Shown piece by piece: positions 27,213 to 37,018 of a DNA stretch of 64,000 nucleotides (the first letter of the stretch is position 1; each line of letters starts with the position of its first letter). The position numbers and the translations under genes were made by a program. The stretch is from Comamonas antarctica. GTDB taxonomy: Bacteria > Pseudomonadota > Gammaproteobacteria > Burkholderiales > Burkholderiaceae_C. Location: the NCBI RefSeq assembly GCF_013363755.1, contig NZ_CP054840.1:1729501-1793500 (forward strand), in the 5' to 3' direction. The notes below the pieces were generated by a model. The model saw nothing but the letters and a program-made list of their open reading frames with translations, was not told the DNA's origin and made no database searches.

Positions 27213-28207
27213 GCGCCGCCGTTGCGCCCTGGATCGCGGCCCAGCGCCGGGCGCTGCTGGCGCAGCGCGGCCATGCCTGGCTGCTGCAGGGCCCGTCAGG
27301 CCTGGGCCAGTACGCGCTGGGCCTGGAAATGGTGCGCGCCTGGCTCTGTGAAGCCGCCGAGGGCGGCGCGGCTTGTGGCCAGTGCGCGAGCTGCCACGCG
27401 ATCGACGTGCGGGCCCATGCCGACCTGTGCGTGCTGATGCCCGAAACCCAGATGCTGGCGCTGGGCTGGCCGCTGTCGGAGAAGGCCCAGGCCGACATCG
27501 ACGACAAGAAGCGCAAGCCCAGCCGCGAAATCCGTGTCGATGCGATGCGCGATGCCGTCGAGTTCACGCAGCGCACCAGCGCGCGCGGCCGTGGCAAGGC
27601 GGTGCTGGTGTATCCGGCCGAGCAAATGAATGCGATCACCGCCAACGCGCTGCTCAAGACGCTGGAGGAGCCGCCTGGCGACGTGCGCTTCGTTTTGGCC
27701 AGTGAATCGGCGCACCAGTTGCTGCCGACCATCCGCAGCCGCTGCCTGATCCACACCATGGCCTGGCCCGAGGAGGCCGCCATGGGTGACTGGCTTCAAG
27801 CCCAGGGCGTGGACGCTGCCGCGGCCCAGGCGTTTCTCAAGGCCTCGGGCGGGCGTCCCGAGGACGCGCTGGCGCTGGCGCGCAGCGGCAAGCCAGCCCA
27901 GGCCTGGACGCAGCTGCCGCGCGCGCTGGCGCAGGGCGATGCCACGGCATTTGCCGACTTCGCGCCCGCGCAGCTGATCGGCGTGCTGCAGAAGATCTGC
28001 CATGACCAGCTGGCGCGCGCCGGCGGCGCCGCGCCGCGCTACTTCGCGCCTTCGGACCTGCCCGCGCCCGCGCCGCTCGCAGTGCTTGCGGCCTGGAGCA
28101 AGGAACTCACGGCCGCGCTGCGCACCGCCGAACATCCCTTCAATGCGGGCCTGATGCTCGACGCGCTTGTCGCCCGGGGCCGAAGCGTCCTAAACTCCAG
28201 GGCATGA
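27209..28207 (+). CDS. holB: DNA polymerase III subunit delta'
   Basis: Clamp-loader subunit of 332 residues. It has a degenerate P-loop ([14 protein letters not shown]), a four-cysteine zinc site ([11 protein letters not shown] plus an upstream Cys), [27 protein letters not shown] (sensor and SRC-like region) and TIRSRC. The degenerate P-loop fits delta', which does not hydrolyse ATP. Translationally coupled to tmk. Confidence 0.95.
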   Translation: MSAAVAPWIAAQRRALLAQRGHAWLLQGPSGLGQYALGLEMVRAWLCEAAEGGAACGQCASCHAIDVRAHADLCVLMPETQMLALGWPLSEKAQADIDDKKRKPSREIRVDAMRDAVEFTQRTSARGRGKAVLVYPAEQMNAITANALLKTLEEPPGDVRFVLASESAHQLLPTIRSRCLIHTMAWPEEAAMGDWLQAQGVDAAAAQAFLKASGGRPEDALALARSGKPAQAWTQLPRALAQGDATAFADFAPAQLIGVLQKICHDQLARAGGAAPRYFAPSDLPAPAPLAVLAAWSKELTAALRTAEHPFNAGLMLDALVARGRSVLNSRA

Positions 28208-28253
28208 GGACCTGCATGCCGCGGGCCCGCGGCCCTTCATTCCAAGCATTCCC

Positions 28254-28613
28254 ATGAGCCAGATTCCCAACACGCCGCGTCCCAGCGTCATGCAGCTGGC
28301 CATCAAGGAAAAGGCAGCCTTGTACGCCGCCTACATCCCGATCTTTTCCAATGGCGGCATCTTCGTGCCCACGCCGCGCGAGTACCGGCTGGGCGACGAT
28401 GTCTACGTGCTGCTGACGCTGCCCGAGGACACCCAGCGCTACCCGATTGCCGGCAAGGTGGCCTGGGTCACGCCGGCGCGCGCCGCGGGCAACCGCACCC
28501 AGGGCATAGGCATACAGTTTCCGCCGGACGAGAAATCGAGCCAGCTCAGGGCCCGGATCGAGCAGATCCTGGGCAGTGCCATGGCTTGGGACAAGGCCAC
28601 GCAGACCGTCTGA
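28254..28613 (+). CDS. pilZ: Type IV pilus PilZ protein
   Basis: Protein of 119 residues matching the small PilZ of type IV pilus assembly, and lying directly after holB as in Pseudomonas and Xanthomonas. Visible: MQLAIKEKAALYAAYIPIFS, GGIFVPT, and GNRTQGIGIQFP. It has no RxxxR c-di-GMP motif before the barrel, so like other PilZ proteins of this type it probably does not bind c-di-GMP. Confidence 0.88.
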   Translation: MSQIPNTPRPSVMQLAIKEKAALYAAYIPIFSNGGIFVPTPREYRLGDDVYVLLTLPEDTQRYPIAGKVAWVTPARAAGNRTQGIGIQFPPDEKSSQLRARIEQILGSAMAWDKATQTV

Positions 28614-28633
28614 CGCCTGGTGCGTGCGGCTGC

Positions 28634-28682
28634 ATGCCGATCCGCAGTCTCCCGGTCCGGAGCTGCGGCTCGGCATTTCCTG
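28634..28682 (+). terminator. Terminator between pilZ and tatD
   Basis: Inverted repeat ATGCCGA-T-CCGCAG / CTGCGG-C-TCGGCAT (13 bp, one mismatch) followed by TTTCCTGTTTT. It lies 20 bp after the pilZ stop. tatD has its own ribosome-binding site, so part of the transcription may stop here. Confidence 0.6.
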
Positions 28683-28697
28683 TTTTGAGAGTTAGCA

Positions 28698-29504
28698 ATG
28701 TTTACCGATTCCCACTGCCACCTGAACTATCCCGCGCTCGCGGACAAGCTGCCGGAAATCCGCGCCGCAATGGCCGAGGCCCAGGTCGACCGCGCGCTGT
28801 GCATCTGCACGACCATGGAAGAGTTCGGCGATGTGCATGCGCTGGCCACCACCTATGACAACTTCTGGTGCACGGTGGGCGTGCATCCCGACACCGAGGA
28901 CATGACCGAGCCCGGCGTGCAGGACCTGCTGGACCGCGCCGCTTTGCCGCGCGTGGTGGCGATTGGTGAAACCGGCCTGGACTACTATGGCATGGAAGAC
29001 CGCAAGGGCGGCCGTTCGGTGGCCGACCTCGAATGGCAGCGCGAGCGCTTTCGCGTGCATATCCGTGCCGCGCGTGCCTGCGGCAAGCCGCTGGTGATCC
29101 ACACGCGCAGCGCATCGGACGACACGCTGGCCATCCTGCGCGAGGAGGGCGAGGACGGCTCGTCCGGCCAGGCCGGCGGCGTGCTGCACTGCTTCACCGA
29201 AACCGCCGAGGTCGCGCGCGCGGCGCTGGATCGGGGATACTACATCTCGTTTTCGGGCATCGTCACGTTCAAGAATGCGCAGTACTTGCGCGATGTCGCG
29301 GCCTTCGTACCGCTCGACCGCATGCTGATCGAGACCGACAGTCCGTATCTCGCACCCATGCCGTACCGCGGCAAGACCAACAGCCCGGCCTATGTGCCGT
29401 ATGTGGCGAAGCAGATTGCCGCGGTGCGCGGCCTGCCGGTGGAAGAGATCGCGGCGCTCACCAGCGCCAATTTCGACGCCTTGTTCAAGGGGGTGGTTTC
29501 ATGA
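28698..29504 (+). CDS. tatD: TatD-family metal-dependent DNase
   Basis: Cytosolic hydrolase of 268 residues with the TatD metal ligands: FTDSHCHLNY (HxH), GETGLDYYG (Glu), VIHTRSA (His), VLHCFTE (His) and LIETDSPYLAP (Asp). TatD enzymes have 3'-5' exonuclease/endonuclease activity. The position after pilZ is conserved. Its stop overlaps the ankyrin gene start (ATGA). Confidence 0.95.
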   Translation: MFTDSHCHLNYPALADKLPEIRAAMAEAQVDRALCICTTMEEFGDVHALATTYDNFWCTVGVHPDTEDMTEPGVQDLLDRAALPRVVAIGETGLDYYGMEDRKGGRSVADLEWQRERFRVHIRAARACGKPLVIHTRSASDDTLAILREEGEDGSSGQAGGVLHCFTETAEVARAALDRGYYISFSGIVTFKNAQYLRDVAAFVPLDRMLIETDSPYLAPMPYRGKTNSPAYVPYVAKQIAAVRGLPVEEIAALTSANFDALFKGVVS

Positions 29505-30244
29505 ACCGATGGCATACCCGCCGCCGCTGGCTGCAAGCCGCAACCCTGGCCGCCGCGACCGCTGCCGGCATGGCCCAGGCCGACGACCAGGTGGATTTCG
29601 AGCGCGCGCTGATCCGCGACAACCACCGCGCGATGCTGGATCTGATCTTCCGCGGCGTCGACCCCAACACGCGCGATTCGCGCGGGCGCCCCGGCCTGGT
29701 GGCGGCGCTGCACCGCGATTCGCTGCGCGTGTTCGACGTGCTTTTGAAGGCGCCCGGCATCCGCCTCGACGAAACCAGCGACCAGGGCGAGAGCGCGTTG
29801 ATGATGGCGGCGCTCAAGGGCCATCTGGAGATCGTGCGCACGCTGCTCGACCGTGGCGCGTCCGTCAACAACGAGGGCTGGAACGCGCTGCACTACGCGA
29901 CGTCGGCAGCGTTGCCAGACAGCCTGGCCATCGTGCAGCTGCTGGTGCGCAAGGGCGCGCGTGTCGATGCGCCGTCGCCCAACGGCACGACGGCGCTGAT
30001 GATGGCGGCGCAGTACGGCTCCGAGGATGTCGTGGCCCAGCTGCTCAAGTATGGCGCCGACCCGCTGGCCAAGAACCAGCGCGGCTGGACGGCCGTCGAC
30101 TTCGCGCGCCAGGCATCGCGCGAGTATCTGGTCGAAAGCCTCACGCGCGCGCAGCAGCGCCAGCGCAGCAGCCCGGCCCAGCCGCAGCAGCAGCAGCAGC
30201 CGCAGCAACAACCGCAGCAGCAGCAGCGCCGTCCAGGCTGGTAA
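29501..30244 (+). CDS. Ankyrin-repeat exported protein with a poly-Gln tail
   Basis: Protein of 247 residues with a twin-arginine-like signal peptide (TRRRWLQAATLAAATAAGMAQA). About five ankyrin repeats follow from residue ~35 to ~215; the clearest are GESALMMAALKGHLEIVRTL and GTTALMMAAQYGSEDVVAQL. The last ~30 residues are almost all Gln/Pro/Arg. It is coupled to tatD by ATGA overlap. Ankyrin proteins mediate protein binding, and a tail of this kind is probably disordered. Confidence 0.85.
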   Translation: MNRWHTRRRWLQAATLAAATAAGMAQADDQVDFERALIRDNHRAMLDLIFRGVDPNTRDSRGRPGLVAALHRDSLRVFDVLLKAPGIRLDETSDQGESALMMAALKGHLEIVRTLLDRGASVNNEGWNALHYATSAALPDSLAIVQLLVRKGARVDAPSPNGTTALMMAAQYGSEDVVAQLLKYGADPLAKNQRGWTAVDFARQASREYLVESLTRAQQRQRSSPAQPQQQQQPQQQPQQQQRRPGW

Positions 30245-30264
30245 GCGCGGCGCTGTCCTGTGGT

Positions 30265-30444
30265 CTATTCCGGCGCGATATCGGGCTCGTTTTCAAGCGA
30301 GAAGGGCGGGTGGGGCGGATCGTCGCCATCGTTGGGAGGCTGCGGCACCTGCTCTTGCTTCTGCTCCTGCTCGGGGTAGGGCTTGCCCACCGGGTCCATA
30401 TCTTCATCTTCTGGAAACGATTGCGGCGGCGTTGGCTTGTTCAT
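30265..30444 (-). CDS. Small acidic proline-rich protein
   Basis: 59 residues; AAAGGAA lies just upstream of ATG 30444. It is dominated by Pro, Glu, Asp and Gln (PEQEQKQEQVPQPP, DDPPHPPF) with no hydrophobic core, so it is probably disordered. No family is recognised. It is convergent with the ankyrin gene and lies 95 bp after the next small gene, which may be its operon partner. Confidence 0.55.
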   Translation of the reverse strand: MNKPTPPQSFPEDEDMDPVGKPYPEQEQKQEQVPQPPNDGDDPPHPPFSLENEPDIAPE

Positions 30445-30539
30445 GGCATTCCTTTGGCGGATGGAGATGCCAGCGTGACGCAAGTTGGCCGCATCCGCTG
30501 TAGGAGTGCTGCCCCGCTTGCCGCTGGCGCGCGCCGTGC

Positions 30540-30713
30540 CTACGTCAGGTACTCGATCACGAAGCGCATGGCGGGAATGCCGTCTTGCCCGCCCAGCGGC
30601 ATCATGTCCGTGATCGGTCCGGGCTCGGCGACGACGCGGTAGTTGCTCAGGCCCGCCTGCAGTGCATAGGCATGGGCCTCTTCCTCGGTGTTGAACGATT
30701 CGGTCGGTGTCAT
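30540..30713 (-). CDS. Small protein of 57 residues, function unknown
   Basis: Minus-strand gene preceded by an excellent ribosome-binding site (AAAGGAG, 6 nt before ATG 30713). The protein starts MTPTESFNTEEEAHAYALQ and ends AMRFVIEYLT, with helix-then-strand character. It has no signal peptide or membrane span. Together with the following 59-residue gene it forms a possible two-gene operon. Confidence 0.6.
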   Translation of the reverse strand: MTPTESFNTEEEAHAYALQAGLSNYRVVAEPGPITDMMPLGGQDGIPAMRFVIEYLT

Positions 30714-31203
30714 GGTCAGCTCCTTTGCAAGTACGCCCCATCATGCACGCGCAGCGCAGGAACACATTGGTTTTCTGTAGGAAGGTCGACCCGGCAGAGG
30801 CGATGGCACGGTCCCTCGACGGCAATCCAGCCGCGGGGCTGGTATGGATTGGTCACGCGCCCGCCGCGGGCTAGGGATTTTCCCGAAACATAGGCTCCCC
30901 GGCACCGCGCACCGAAGCGCGGCCTCGGGCTTCGCTTCTGGCGCGCGCGCGTGCCGGGGCAATTGATCCGAATCGCAGATAGATTCATTCATTCTTTCCA
31001 TTTCACAGATTAACCGACCCTCCCTACATTCGCTCCAGGAGACAAAGGGACCGCCAAAAAACCACGGCCCGAGGAAGCGCCGGCCCGCGAGCGCCGCCTG
31101 CTTCTCTGCGTCCACAAAACGCTGCCTTGTCTTTACACAGACCGACGACGCCATCGGCTGACTGTGCCGAAGGCGTTCGATTTCCCATCGAAAGCAAGGA
31201 GCA
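30714..31203. other. 490-bp intergenic region
   Basis: Separates the divergent 57-residue gene and DUF6351 gene. It contains the large inverted repeat at 30897-30959. AT-rich stretches at 30965-31010 could hold the promoter for the rightward gene. No gene is evident. Confidence 0.5.
30897..30959. repeat. Nested inverted repeat
   Basis: Outer arms CCCCGGCAC (30897-30905) and GTGCCGGGG (30951-30959), inner arms GAAGCG (30913-30918) and CGCTTC (30933-30938), with GC-rich spacers between. It would form a long two-tier hairpin. It could be a structured 5' region, a transcription stop, or a protein-binding site. Confidence 0.5.
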
Positions 31204-33492
31204 ATGATGAGACGCAATATCCAGCTGCCCGCGGCGCTGGCCATCTGCCTGGCGGTGCTTGCCGCCTGCGGTGGCGATGATCCGAAGCCGCCAGTATCCG
31301 AACCGGGCCCGGTGCCCGCCGAGCCGGTGCCCGAGCCTCAGCCTCAGCCTGAACCGGGCGCGGCGCCGGCCATCAGCGTGATCTCCAACCGCGCCGACCT
31401 GGTGTCGGGCGGCAATGCGCTGGTCGAGATCGTGGCCGACGCCAGCGATCTCCAGACCATGCAGGTGACGCTGGGCGGACAGGACGTGAGCCGTGCGTTT
31501 GCGCTGCGCGAGAATGGCCGCTTCATGGGGCTGGTGCAGGGCTTGGCACTGGGCAAGAACACCCTGGTCGCGCGCTCGGCAAAGAGCCGGGCAGCGACGC
31601 TGGAAATCACCAACCACCCGCTGGGCGGCCCGGTGTTCTCGGGCCCGCAACTGCCGTTCTGGGAGTGCGCCACCAAGGTCGCCGCGCCCAGCGCGGCCAA
31701 CCCCGATCTTGGCGATGCGCTGGACGCGCAGTGCAATATCGCGGCGCCCGTGGTGCGCTACCAATACAGGACGCTGGCAGGCGGGTTTGCCGCGTACGAC
31801 CCGGCAAGCCCACCTGCGCGGGAGCAGATTGCAATGACCACGACCGATGCCGGCAGCGCCGTGCCTTACATCGTCCGGATCGAACGGGGTGTGATCAACC
31901 GCGGCAAGTACGACATCGCGATGTTGGCCAGCCCGGGTGACGCCACTGCGCGCTGGCAGCCCTGGCAGGAAGTAGGCAACTGGAACCGCAAGCTCTACTG
32001 GAAGTTCGGCTCGGGCTGCGAGTTCGGCCGCACCCAGTCGAACCCGGGCAGTGTGCTCGATGACGTCGCGCTCAGCCGCGGTTTCATGGTGGCCAGCTCG
32101 GAGATGACGAACTACGGCTCGCACTGCAACGACGTCACCTCGGCCGAGACCGTGATGATGGTCAAGGAGCATATCGCCGAGACCTATGGTCCCATCCGCT
32201 ACACGATAGGCGAGGGCAACTCGGGCGGGGCCCACCAGCAGCACCTGCACGCCAGCAACTATCCGGGACTGCTCCAGGGCATCCTCCCGTCCAATGGCTG
32301 GCAGGATACCTGGACCACGGGGCGGGAGTTTGCCGACTGCGGCTTGCTCAAGCGCTTCTACGACGGCGGCTCGGCAGGCCTGAGCTACACCGTGATGAAC
32401 CGGGCGAACATCGCAGGCCATCGCTGGAACCAGGTCTGCGAAGGGCCGGCCAGCGTCAACATGGCAAGCCGCACGGCCTTCTACATCGATCCCGCGGTGG
32501 GCGGCGGCGGCTGTGGCACGCACCCCAACCGCTGGTCGCTGGCCAATCCCGCGGGGCTGCGCTGCACCTTGCAGGACTTCAACATCGCCGTCTTTGGCCC
32601 GCGTGGCGCCAGCGGCTATGCCAAGACTCCGCTGGACAACGTCGGCATCCAGTACGGGCTGGCGGCGCTCAACAAGGGTGAGATCGACGCCGAGCAGTTC
32701 GTGTCGTTGAACGAGAAGATCGGCGGCTACGACATCAACGGCCAGTGGCAGGCCGCGCGCATGCGTGCCGACGATGGCGCGGCCGAGATTGCGCATGCTT
32801 CGGGCCGGGTCGCGCACGGCAAGGGCCTGGGCGAGGTGGCGATCATTGCCGGTGTGAACTGGCAGATCCTCGAGGAGCACTACGATTTCCGCAACTATGT
32901 GATCCGAAATCGCATCCTGGAACACCATGGCAACCACGACAACCAGGTGCTGTGGCGTTACAAGGGCACGCCGCCTGAATTTGCGGATCGCAGGTTCGGT
33001 GCCATGAACGACTGGCTTGCCGCCGTCGAAGCCGACACCAGCGCGAAATCGCTGCGCGAGAAGATCGTGGCCAACAAGCCGGCGATTGCGGTGGACAGCT
33101 GCTGGAACAGCACTTCGGGATGGATCACCGACGCCGCGCGCTGCAATACGGCCGCCAATCCCCATACCCGCTCGAGCGTCACGGGCGCCGGCGCCACTGC
33201 CTTGTACGAGCCGACTGCCGATGAATGGCCCGTGTGGCGGGATACGCGCGTGGCGGCGGGCGAGGATCTCACCAGCGACATCATGCAGTGCCAGCTCAAG
33301 CCGCTGGCGGCCAGCGACTACGCAGCCAGCTTTTCGCCGGCGCAGTGGTCGCGCCTGAATGCCGTCTTTGCCGATGGCGTCTGCGACTATGCAAAACCGG
33401 GCCGCGGCCAGAACGCGCCGCCCCGGCAGTGGCTGAGCTATGCCGACGGACCTGGAGGAAGGCCGTTGGGCGCCATGCCAGTGTCGCATTGA
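31204..33492 (+). CDS. DUF6351-family lipoprotein
   Basis: Lipoprotein of 762 residues; AAGGAG lies 4 nt before the ATG, and the signal ends in LAAC (about Cys22), followed by a Pro/Glu/Gln linker to about residue 58. The body has the pattern of DUF6351 proteins: VIRNRGKYDIA-type segment, CNDVTSAETVMMVKEHIAE, and TIGEGNSGGAHQQH, where the GNSGG resembles a serine-hydrolase elbow. Many paired cysteines are spread through it. Biochemical function of the family is not established to my knowledge. It stands alone. Confidence 0.7.
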   Translation: MMRRNIQLPAALAICLAVLAACGGDDPKPPVSEPGPVPAEPVPEPQPQPEPGAAPAISVISNRADLVSGGNALVEIVADASDLQTMQVTLGGQDVSRAFALRENGRFMGLVQGLALGKNTLVARSAKSRAATLEITNHPLGGPVFSGPQLPFWECATKVAAPSAANPDLGDALDAQCNIAAPVVRYQYRTLAGGFAAYDPASPPAREQIAMTTTDAGSAVPYIVRIERGVINRGKYDIAMLASPGDATARWQPWQEVGNWNRKLYWKFGSGCEFGRTQSNPGSVLDDVALSRGFMVASSEMTNYGSHCNDVTSAETVMMVKEHIAETYGPIRYTIGEGNSGGAHQQHLHASNYPGLLQGILPSNGWQDTWTTGREFADCGLLKRFYDGGSAGLSYTVMNRANIAGHRWNQVCEGPASVNMASRTAFYIDPAVGGGGCGTHPNRWSLANPAGLRCTLQDFNIAVFGPRGASGYAKTPLDNVGIQYGLAALNKGEIDAEQFVSLNEKIGGYDINGQWQAARMRADDGAAEIAHASGRVAHGKGLGEVAIIAGVNWQILEEHYDFRNYVIRNRILEHHGNHDNQVLWRYKGTPPEFADRRFGAMNDWLAAVEADTSAKSLREKIVANKPAIAVDSCWNSTSGWITDAARCNTAANPHTRSSVTGAGATALYEPTADEWPVWRDTRVAAGEDLTSDIMQCQLKPLAASDYAASFSPAQWSRLNAVFADGVCDYAKPGRGQNAPPRQWLSYADGPGGRPLGAMPVSH

Positions 33493-33528
33493 AGCGCCCG
33501 GCGTGCAGGAGCTGCTGCAGCCGCCATG

Positions 33529-33571
33529 AAAAACTCCCCGAGAGCCGGACCGTGGTCCTGCTGTCGGGGAG
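33529..33571 (-). terminator. Rho-independent terminator of mqo
   Basis: Inverted repeat CTCCCCGA / TCGGGGAG with an inner GGACC/GGTCC stem; on the minus strand it is followed by TTTTTC. It is 24 bp beyond the mqo stop. The DUF6351 gene converges on it and may share it. Confidence 0.8.
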
Positions 33572-33594
33572 CCGTTCAAGCCGCAGTGCCTGGC

Positions 33595-35295
33595 TTACAG
33601 CGCCTGCATCTCGGTGTTGGCGTTGCGTGGCTGAGGCTGTGCGGCTGGCGCCGGCACTGCCGGCTCCTGGGCAGCCGCCGCAGCGGGCGCATTCGCGGGC
33701 ACCTCGACGTAGGGCAGGTTCAGCGCCTGGCTTGTCATGCCGCGGATCTCGTTGGTCAGTGCCGCGCTGTCATTGATCTTGCGGCCATAGGAGGGAACGA
33801 TCTGGTTAAGCCTGGCCTTCCAGCCGGCTTCCATCTCCTTGGGGAATGCCTGCGCCAGCAGGTTCAGCATGATCGGCGGCGCGGTCGATGCGCCGGGCGA
33901 GGCGCCCAGCAGGGCGGCAATGGTCTTGTCCTTGTCCGTCACGATCTCGGTGCCGAACTGCAGGCTGGTCGTGCCTTTTTCGGGGTCGCGCTTGATGATC
34001 TGCACGCGCTGGCCGGCGGTGACCAGCTGCCAGTCCTCGCGCTTGGCGTTGGGGTAGTACTTGAGCAACTCGGCATGGCGGTCGTCGTCGGTCAGCTCGG
34101 CCTGTTGCATCAGATACTTCACCAGGTCGAGGTTCTCGCCGCCGACCTTGAGCATGCCGCCCACGTTGTCATGCGTGACCGACGACAGCAGGTCGAACCA
34201 CGAACCTTCCTTGAGGAACTTGGTGCTGAACAGTGCGAACGGGCCAAACAGCACGACCGGTTTGTCGTCGAGCTTGCGCGCGTCGATGTGCGGCACCGAC
34301 ATCGGCGGCGAGCCGGTTTCGGCCATGCCGTAGACCTTGACCTTGTGGCGATCCGCCACGGCCGGGGCCTTGAATGCGAGGAACTGGCCGCCCACCGGGA
34401 AACCCGCGTAGTTCTTGGCTTCGGGAATGCCCGACAGCTGCAGCAGCTTGATGGCCGCGCCACCCGCGCCAATGAACACGAAGCGCGACTTGATGGTGCG
34501 CTCCTGGCCGTTCCTGAGGTCCTTGACGGTGACGTTCCAGAGCTTGTCGGCATCCTGGCGCAGGGCGGTGACTTCATGCTGCAGCTGCAGCTTGAAGTTG
34601 CTGTTGCGCTGCAGGCCTGCGGTCAGCTGGTTGGTGATCACGCCGAAATTGACGTCGGTGCCCAGTGGCATATAGGTCGCGGCCACCTTCTGGCCGGGAT
34701 CGCGGCCTTCCATCACCAGCGGCGCCCATTGCTTGATCTGCGCCGGGTCGGTGGTGAATTGCATGCCGTAGAACAGCGGGTTCTTGACCAGGGCCTCGTA
34801 GCGCTTGCGCAGGTATTCGATGCGGTCCTCGCCCCAGACAAAGCTCATGTGCGGGGTCGGGTTGATGAAGTCGGTGGGCTGCGACAGGCGGCCGTTTTTG
34901 ACCTGATGGGCCCAGAACTGGCGCGAGACCTCGAACTGCTCGGCAATGCCGACCGCGCGCTTGGTCTCGATCGAGCCGTCGGGCAGCTCGGGCGTGTAGT
35001 TCAATTCGGCAAAGGCCGAATGGCCGGTGCCGGCATTGTTCCAGCCGTTGGAGCTTTCCAGCGCCACGCCGTCGAGGCGTTCGAACAACTCCACATGCAG
35101 GTCCGGCTGCAGTTCCTGCAGATAGGTGGCCAGCGTGACACTCATGATGCCGCCGCCCACCAGCACCACATCCACCGGCTTCTCATTGCCGGCGGCAGGC
35201 ACCGAACGCTCATGCAGCGGCCAGTACAGGAACAGCACACCCGCAACCGCACACAGGGCCAGCAGGCTGCCACCCCATATCTTGAATTTCCGCAT
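33595..35295 (-). CDS. mqo: Malate:quinone oxidoreductase
   Basis: FAD enzyme of 566 residues that oxidises malate and passes electrons to quinone at the inner membrane. FAD fold [17 protein letters not shown], then [58 protein letters not shown] and [17 protein letters not shown] are the family motifs. An N-terminal hydrophobic segment ([18 protein letters not shown]) precedes the FAD domain, as in E. coli Mqo. An Ala/Pro-rich tail of ~35 residues ends it. Followed by a strong terminator; dctA lies upstream on the same strand. Confidence 0.96.
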   Translation of the reverse strand: MRKFKIWGGSLLALCAVAGVLFLYWPLHERSVPAAGNEKPVDVVLVGGGIMSVTLATYLQELQPDLHVELFERLDGVALESSNGWNNAGTGHSAFAELNYTPELPDGSIETKRAVGIAEQFEVSRQFWAHQVKNGRLSQPTDFINPTPHMSFVWGEDRIEYLRKRYEALVKNPLFYGMQFTTDPAQIKQWAPLVMEGRDPGQKVAATYMPLGTDVNFGVITNQLTAGLQRNSNFKLQLQHEVTALRQDADKLWNVTVKDLRNGQERTIKSRFVFIGAGGAAIKLLQLSGIPEAKNYAGFPVGGQFLAFKAPAVADRHKVKVYGMAETGSPPMSVPHIDARKLDDKPVVLFGPFALFSTKFLKEGSWFDLLSSVTHDNVGGMLKVGGENLDLVKYLMQQAELTDDDRHAELLKYYPNAKREDWQLVTAGQRVQIIKRDPEKGTTSLQFGTEIVTDKDKTIAALLGASPGASTAPPIMLNLLAQAFPKEMEAGWKARLNQIVPSYGRKINDSAALTNEIRGMTSQALNLPYVEVPANAPAAAAAQEPAVPAPAAQPQPRNANTEMQAL

Positions 35296-35465
35296 CAGAA
35301 TACTCCGTCTCTTTGGCGAATCGTTGAAAAGAAAAAACTGCGCAAGACCTGCCGCCCGCATGCACTGCGGGCATGTCGCCGGGTGAAGCTGTCGCGGGGA
35401 CGACAGTGTGCCCAGCCCGCGCGCCGGCAGCAATCGCGGACATCAGTGGCATCCCGCCTTCAAGG

Positions 35466-36782
35466 TCATGCAGGATGGCCTTGGGTTGCGGACGCGTCGG
35501 CGCCCTCGGCGGGGATGGCCTCGTCCGCCAGCAAGTCGTCGGTATCCGGCTTGGGTTCCCCCAGCTTGCCTTCCCACTTCGCGACCGCAGCGGTCGCGAT
35601 GCTGTTGCCGATGACGTTGGTGGCGGTGCGGCCCATGTCGAGAAACACGTCGATGCCCATGATGAGCAAGAGCGCGGCTTCGGGCAGCCCGAACAGCGGC
35701 AGCGTGGCCGCCACGACCACCAGCGAAGCCCGCGACACGCCGGCCATGCCCTTGCTGCTGATCATCAGCACCAGCAGCATCGACAGCTGCGTGGCAAAGG
35801 ACATCTCGATGCCGTAGACCTGCGCAATGAAGAGGATGGCAAACGCCTGGTAGATCATCGAGCCATCGAGGTTGAAGGCATAGCCCATGGGCAGCACGAA
35901 GCCCGTGACCTCATCCTTCACGCCGAACTTCTCGAGCTGTTCCATGGTCTTGGGGTAGGCGGCTTCGCTGCTGGCGGTGAAGAACGCGATCAGCGTCGGC
36001 GCCTTGACCATGCCCAGCAGTGTGAAAACGCGCTTGCGCAGCACGATGTAGCCGGCGCCGATCAGCACCAGCCAAAGCGTTGCCAGCGCAAAGTAGAAGC
36101 TTGCAATGAACCTGGCATAGGTCGCCAGGACACCGAGGCCCTGCACCGTGATCGCCGCCGCCACGGCCGCAAACACGCCGACCGGTGCCAACAGCATCAC
36201 GTAGTCGGTCACGCGGATCATCACGTGCACCAGCTCTTCGAAAAACGACTTGATCACGTCGCCGGTCTTGCTTTTCACCGTGCACAGTGCGAAACCAAAG
36301 AACAGCGAGAACACCACGATCTGCAGCACGGAGTTGCCGGACAGCGCTTCAAAAATGCTTTTCGGGAAGATGCCGACAATGAAATCCTTGAAGTTCAGCG
36401 AGGCCGTCTTGAGGTGCGTGGCCGTGCCGGCATCGGGCAGCGTCAGGTGCGTGCCGTCGCCAGGGCGGAACACATTGGCCCAGAGCAGGCCCAGCATCAG
36501 CGAGATCAGCGAAGCGGTGACGAACCATCCCAGCGCCTTCGCGCCCACCCGGCCCACACTTTTCGCGTCGCCCATGCTGGCAATGCCGACCACCAGCGTC
36601 GCAAACACCAGCGGCGCAATGATCATCTTCACCAGGTGCAGGAAGATCTCCGTCAGCGCGGAGAAATAGCTGGCGATTTCCTTGGCGGTGGCGGCGGGAA
36701 AGGCGGTGTGGCAGACGTAGCCGACGAGCACGCCGGCGACCAGCGCCACCAGTACCCAGGTCGTGAGTTTGTTGAATTTCAT
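35466..36782 (-). CDS. dctA: C4-dicarboxylate:cation symporter DctA
   Basis: Inner-membrane transporter of 438 residues for malate, fumarate and succinate. It has eight TM segments plus re-entrant loops of the DAACS family: SSKGMAGVSRASLVVVAATL, LPMGYAFNLDGSMIYQAF (NLDGS) and GRTATNVIGNSIATAAVAKW. TM1 starts at TWVLVALVAGVLVGYV. The gene is upstream of mqo on the same strand with 170 bp between, so imported malate can be oxidised directly. Confidence 0.95.
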   Translation of the reverse strand: MKFNKLTTWVLVALVAGVLVGYVCHTAFPAATAKEIASYFSALTEIFLHLVKMIIAPLVFATLVVGIASMGDAKSVGRVGAKALGWFVTASLISLMLGLLWANVFRPGDGTHLTLPDAGTATHLKTASLNFKDFIVGIFPKSIFEALSGNSVLQIVVFSLFFGFALCTVKSKTGDVIKSFFEELVHVMIRVTDYVMLLAPVGVFAAVAAAITVQGLGVLATYARFIASFYFALATLWLVLIGAGYIVLRKRVFTLLGMVKAPTLIAFFTASSEAAYPKTMEQLEKFGVKDEVTGFVLPMGYAFNLDGSMIYQAFAILFIAQVYGIEMSFATQLSMLLVLMISSKGMAGVSRASLVVVAATLPLFGLPEAALLLIMGIDVFLDMGRTATNVIGNSIATAAVAKWEGKLGEPKPDTDDLLADEAIPAEGADASATQGHPA

Positions 36783-36984
36783 TCTGTCTCCGGGTTCTCT
36801 GCCGCACGTGCCGACAGGCGCGCATGCGTTCGCAGAGCGAAAGCGCAATAGGTAAGGGTTGGGGAGGGGTGAACACCGGCGGTGGGGCAAAGCACAGAGA
36901 GAGACTGCGGATTTAGCGCCCATATCGCGCAGTGGGGTCATTTCATAAAGCAAGCCGATGTAAGCGCGGCCTCGGAAAACATAC

Positions 36985-37018
36985 AAAAAAAGCCTGCTAT
37001 ATATTGAATAGCAGGCTT
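36985..37018 (-). terminator. Terminator of the predicted small RNA
   Basis: Stem AGCCTGCTAT / ATAGCAGGCT (10 bp, 7-nt loop) followed on the minus strand by TTTTTTTGTAT. The same arm sequence makes the tRNA-Lys terminator at 37592-37628. Confidence 0.8.

Noticed and set aside
31024..33579. Long minus-strand open frame opposite the DUF6351 gene
   Set aside because: The plus strand has a lipoprotein signal, ribosome-binding site and family motifs; the minus frame has none.
35466..36782. dctA and mqo as one operon
   Set aside because: Same strand and related function, but 170 bp apart with no visible coupling. Left as neighbours only.
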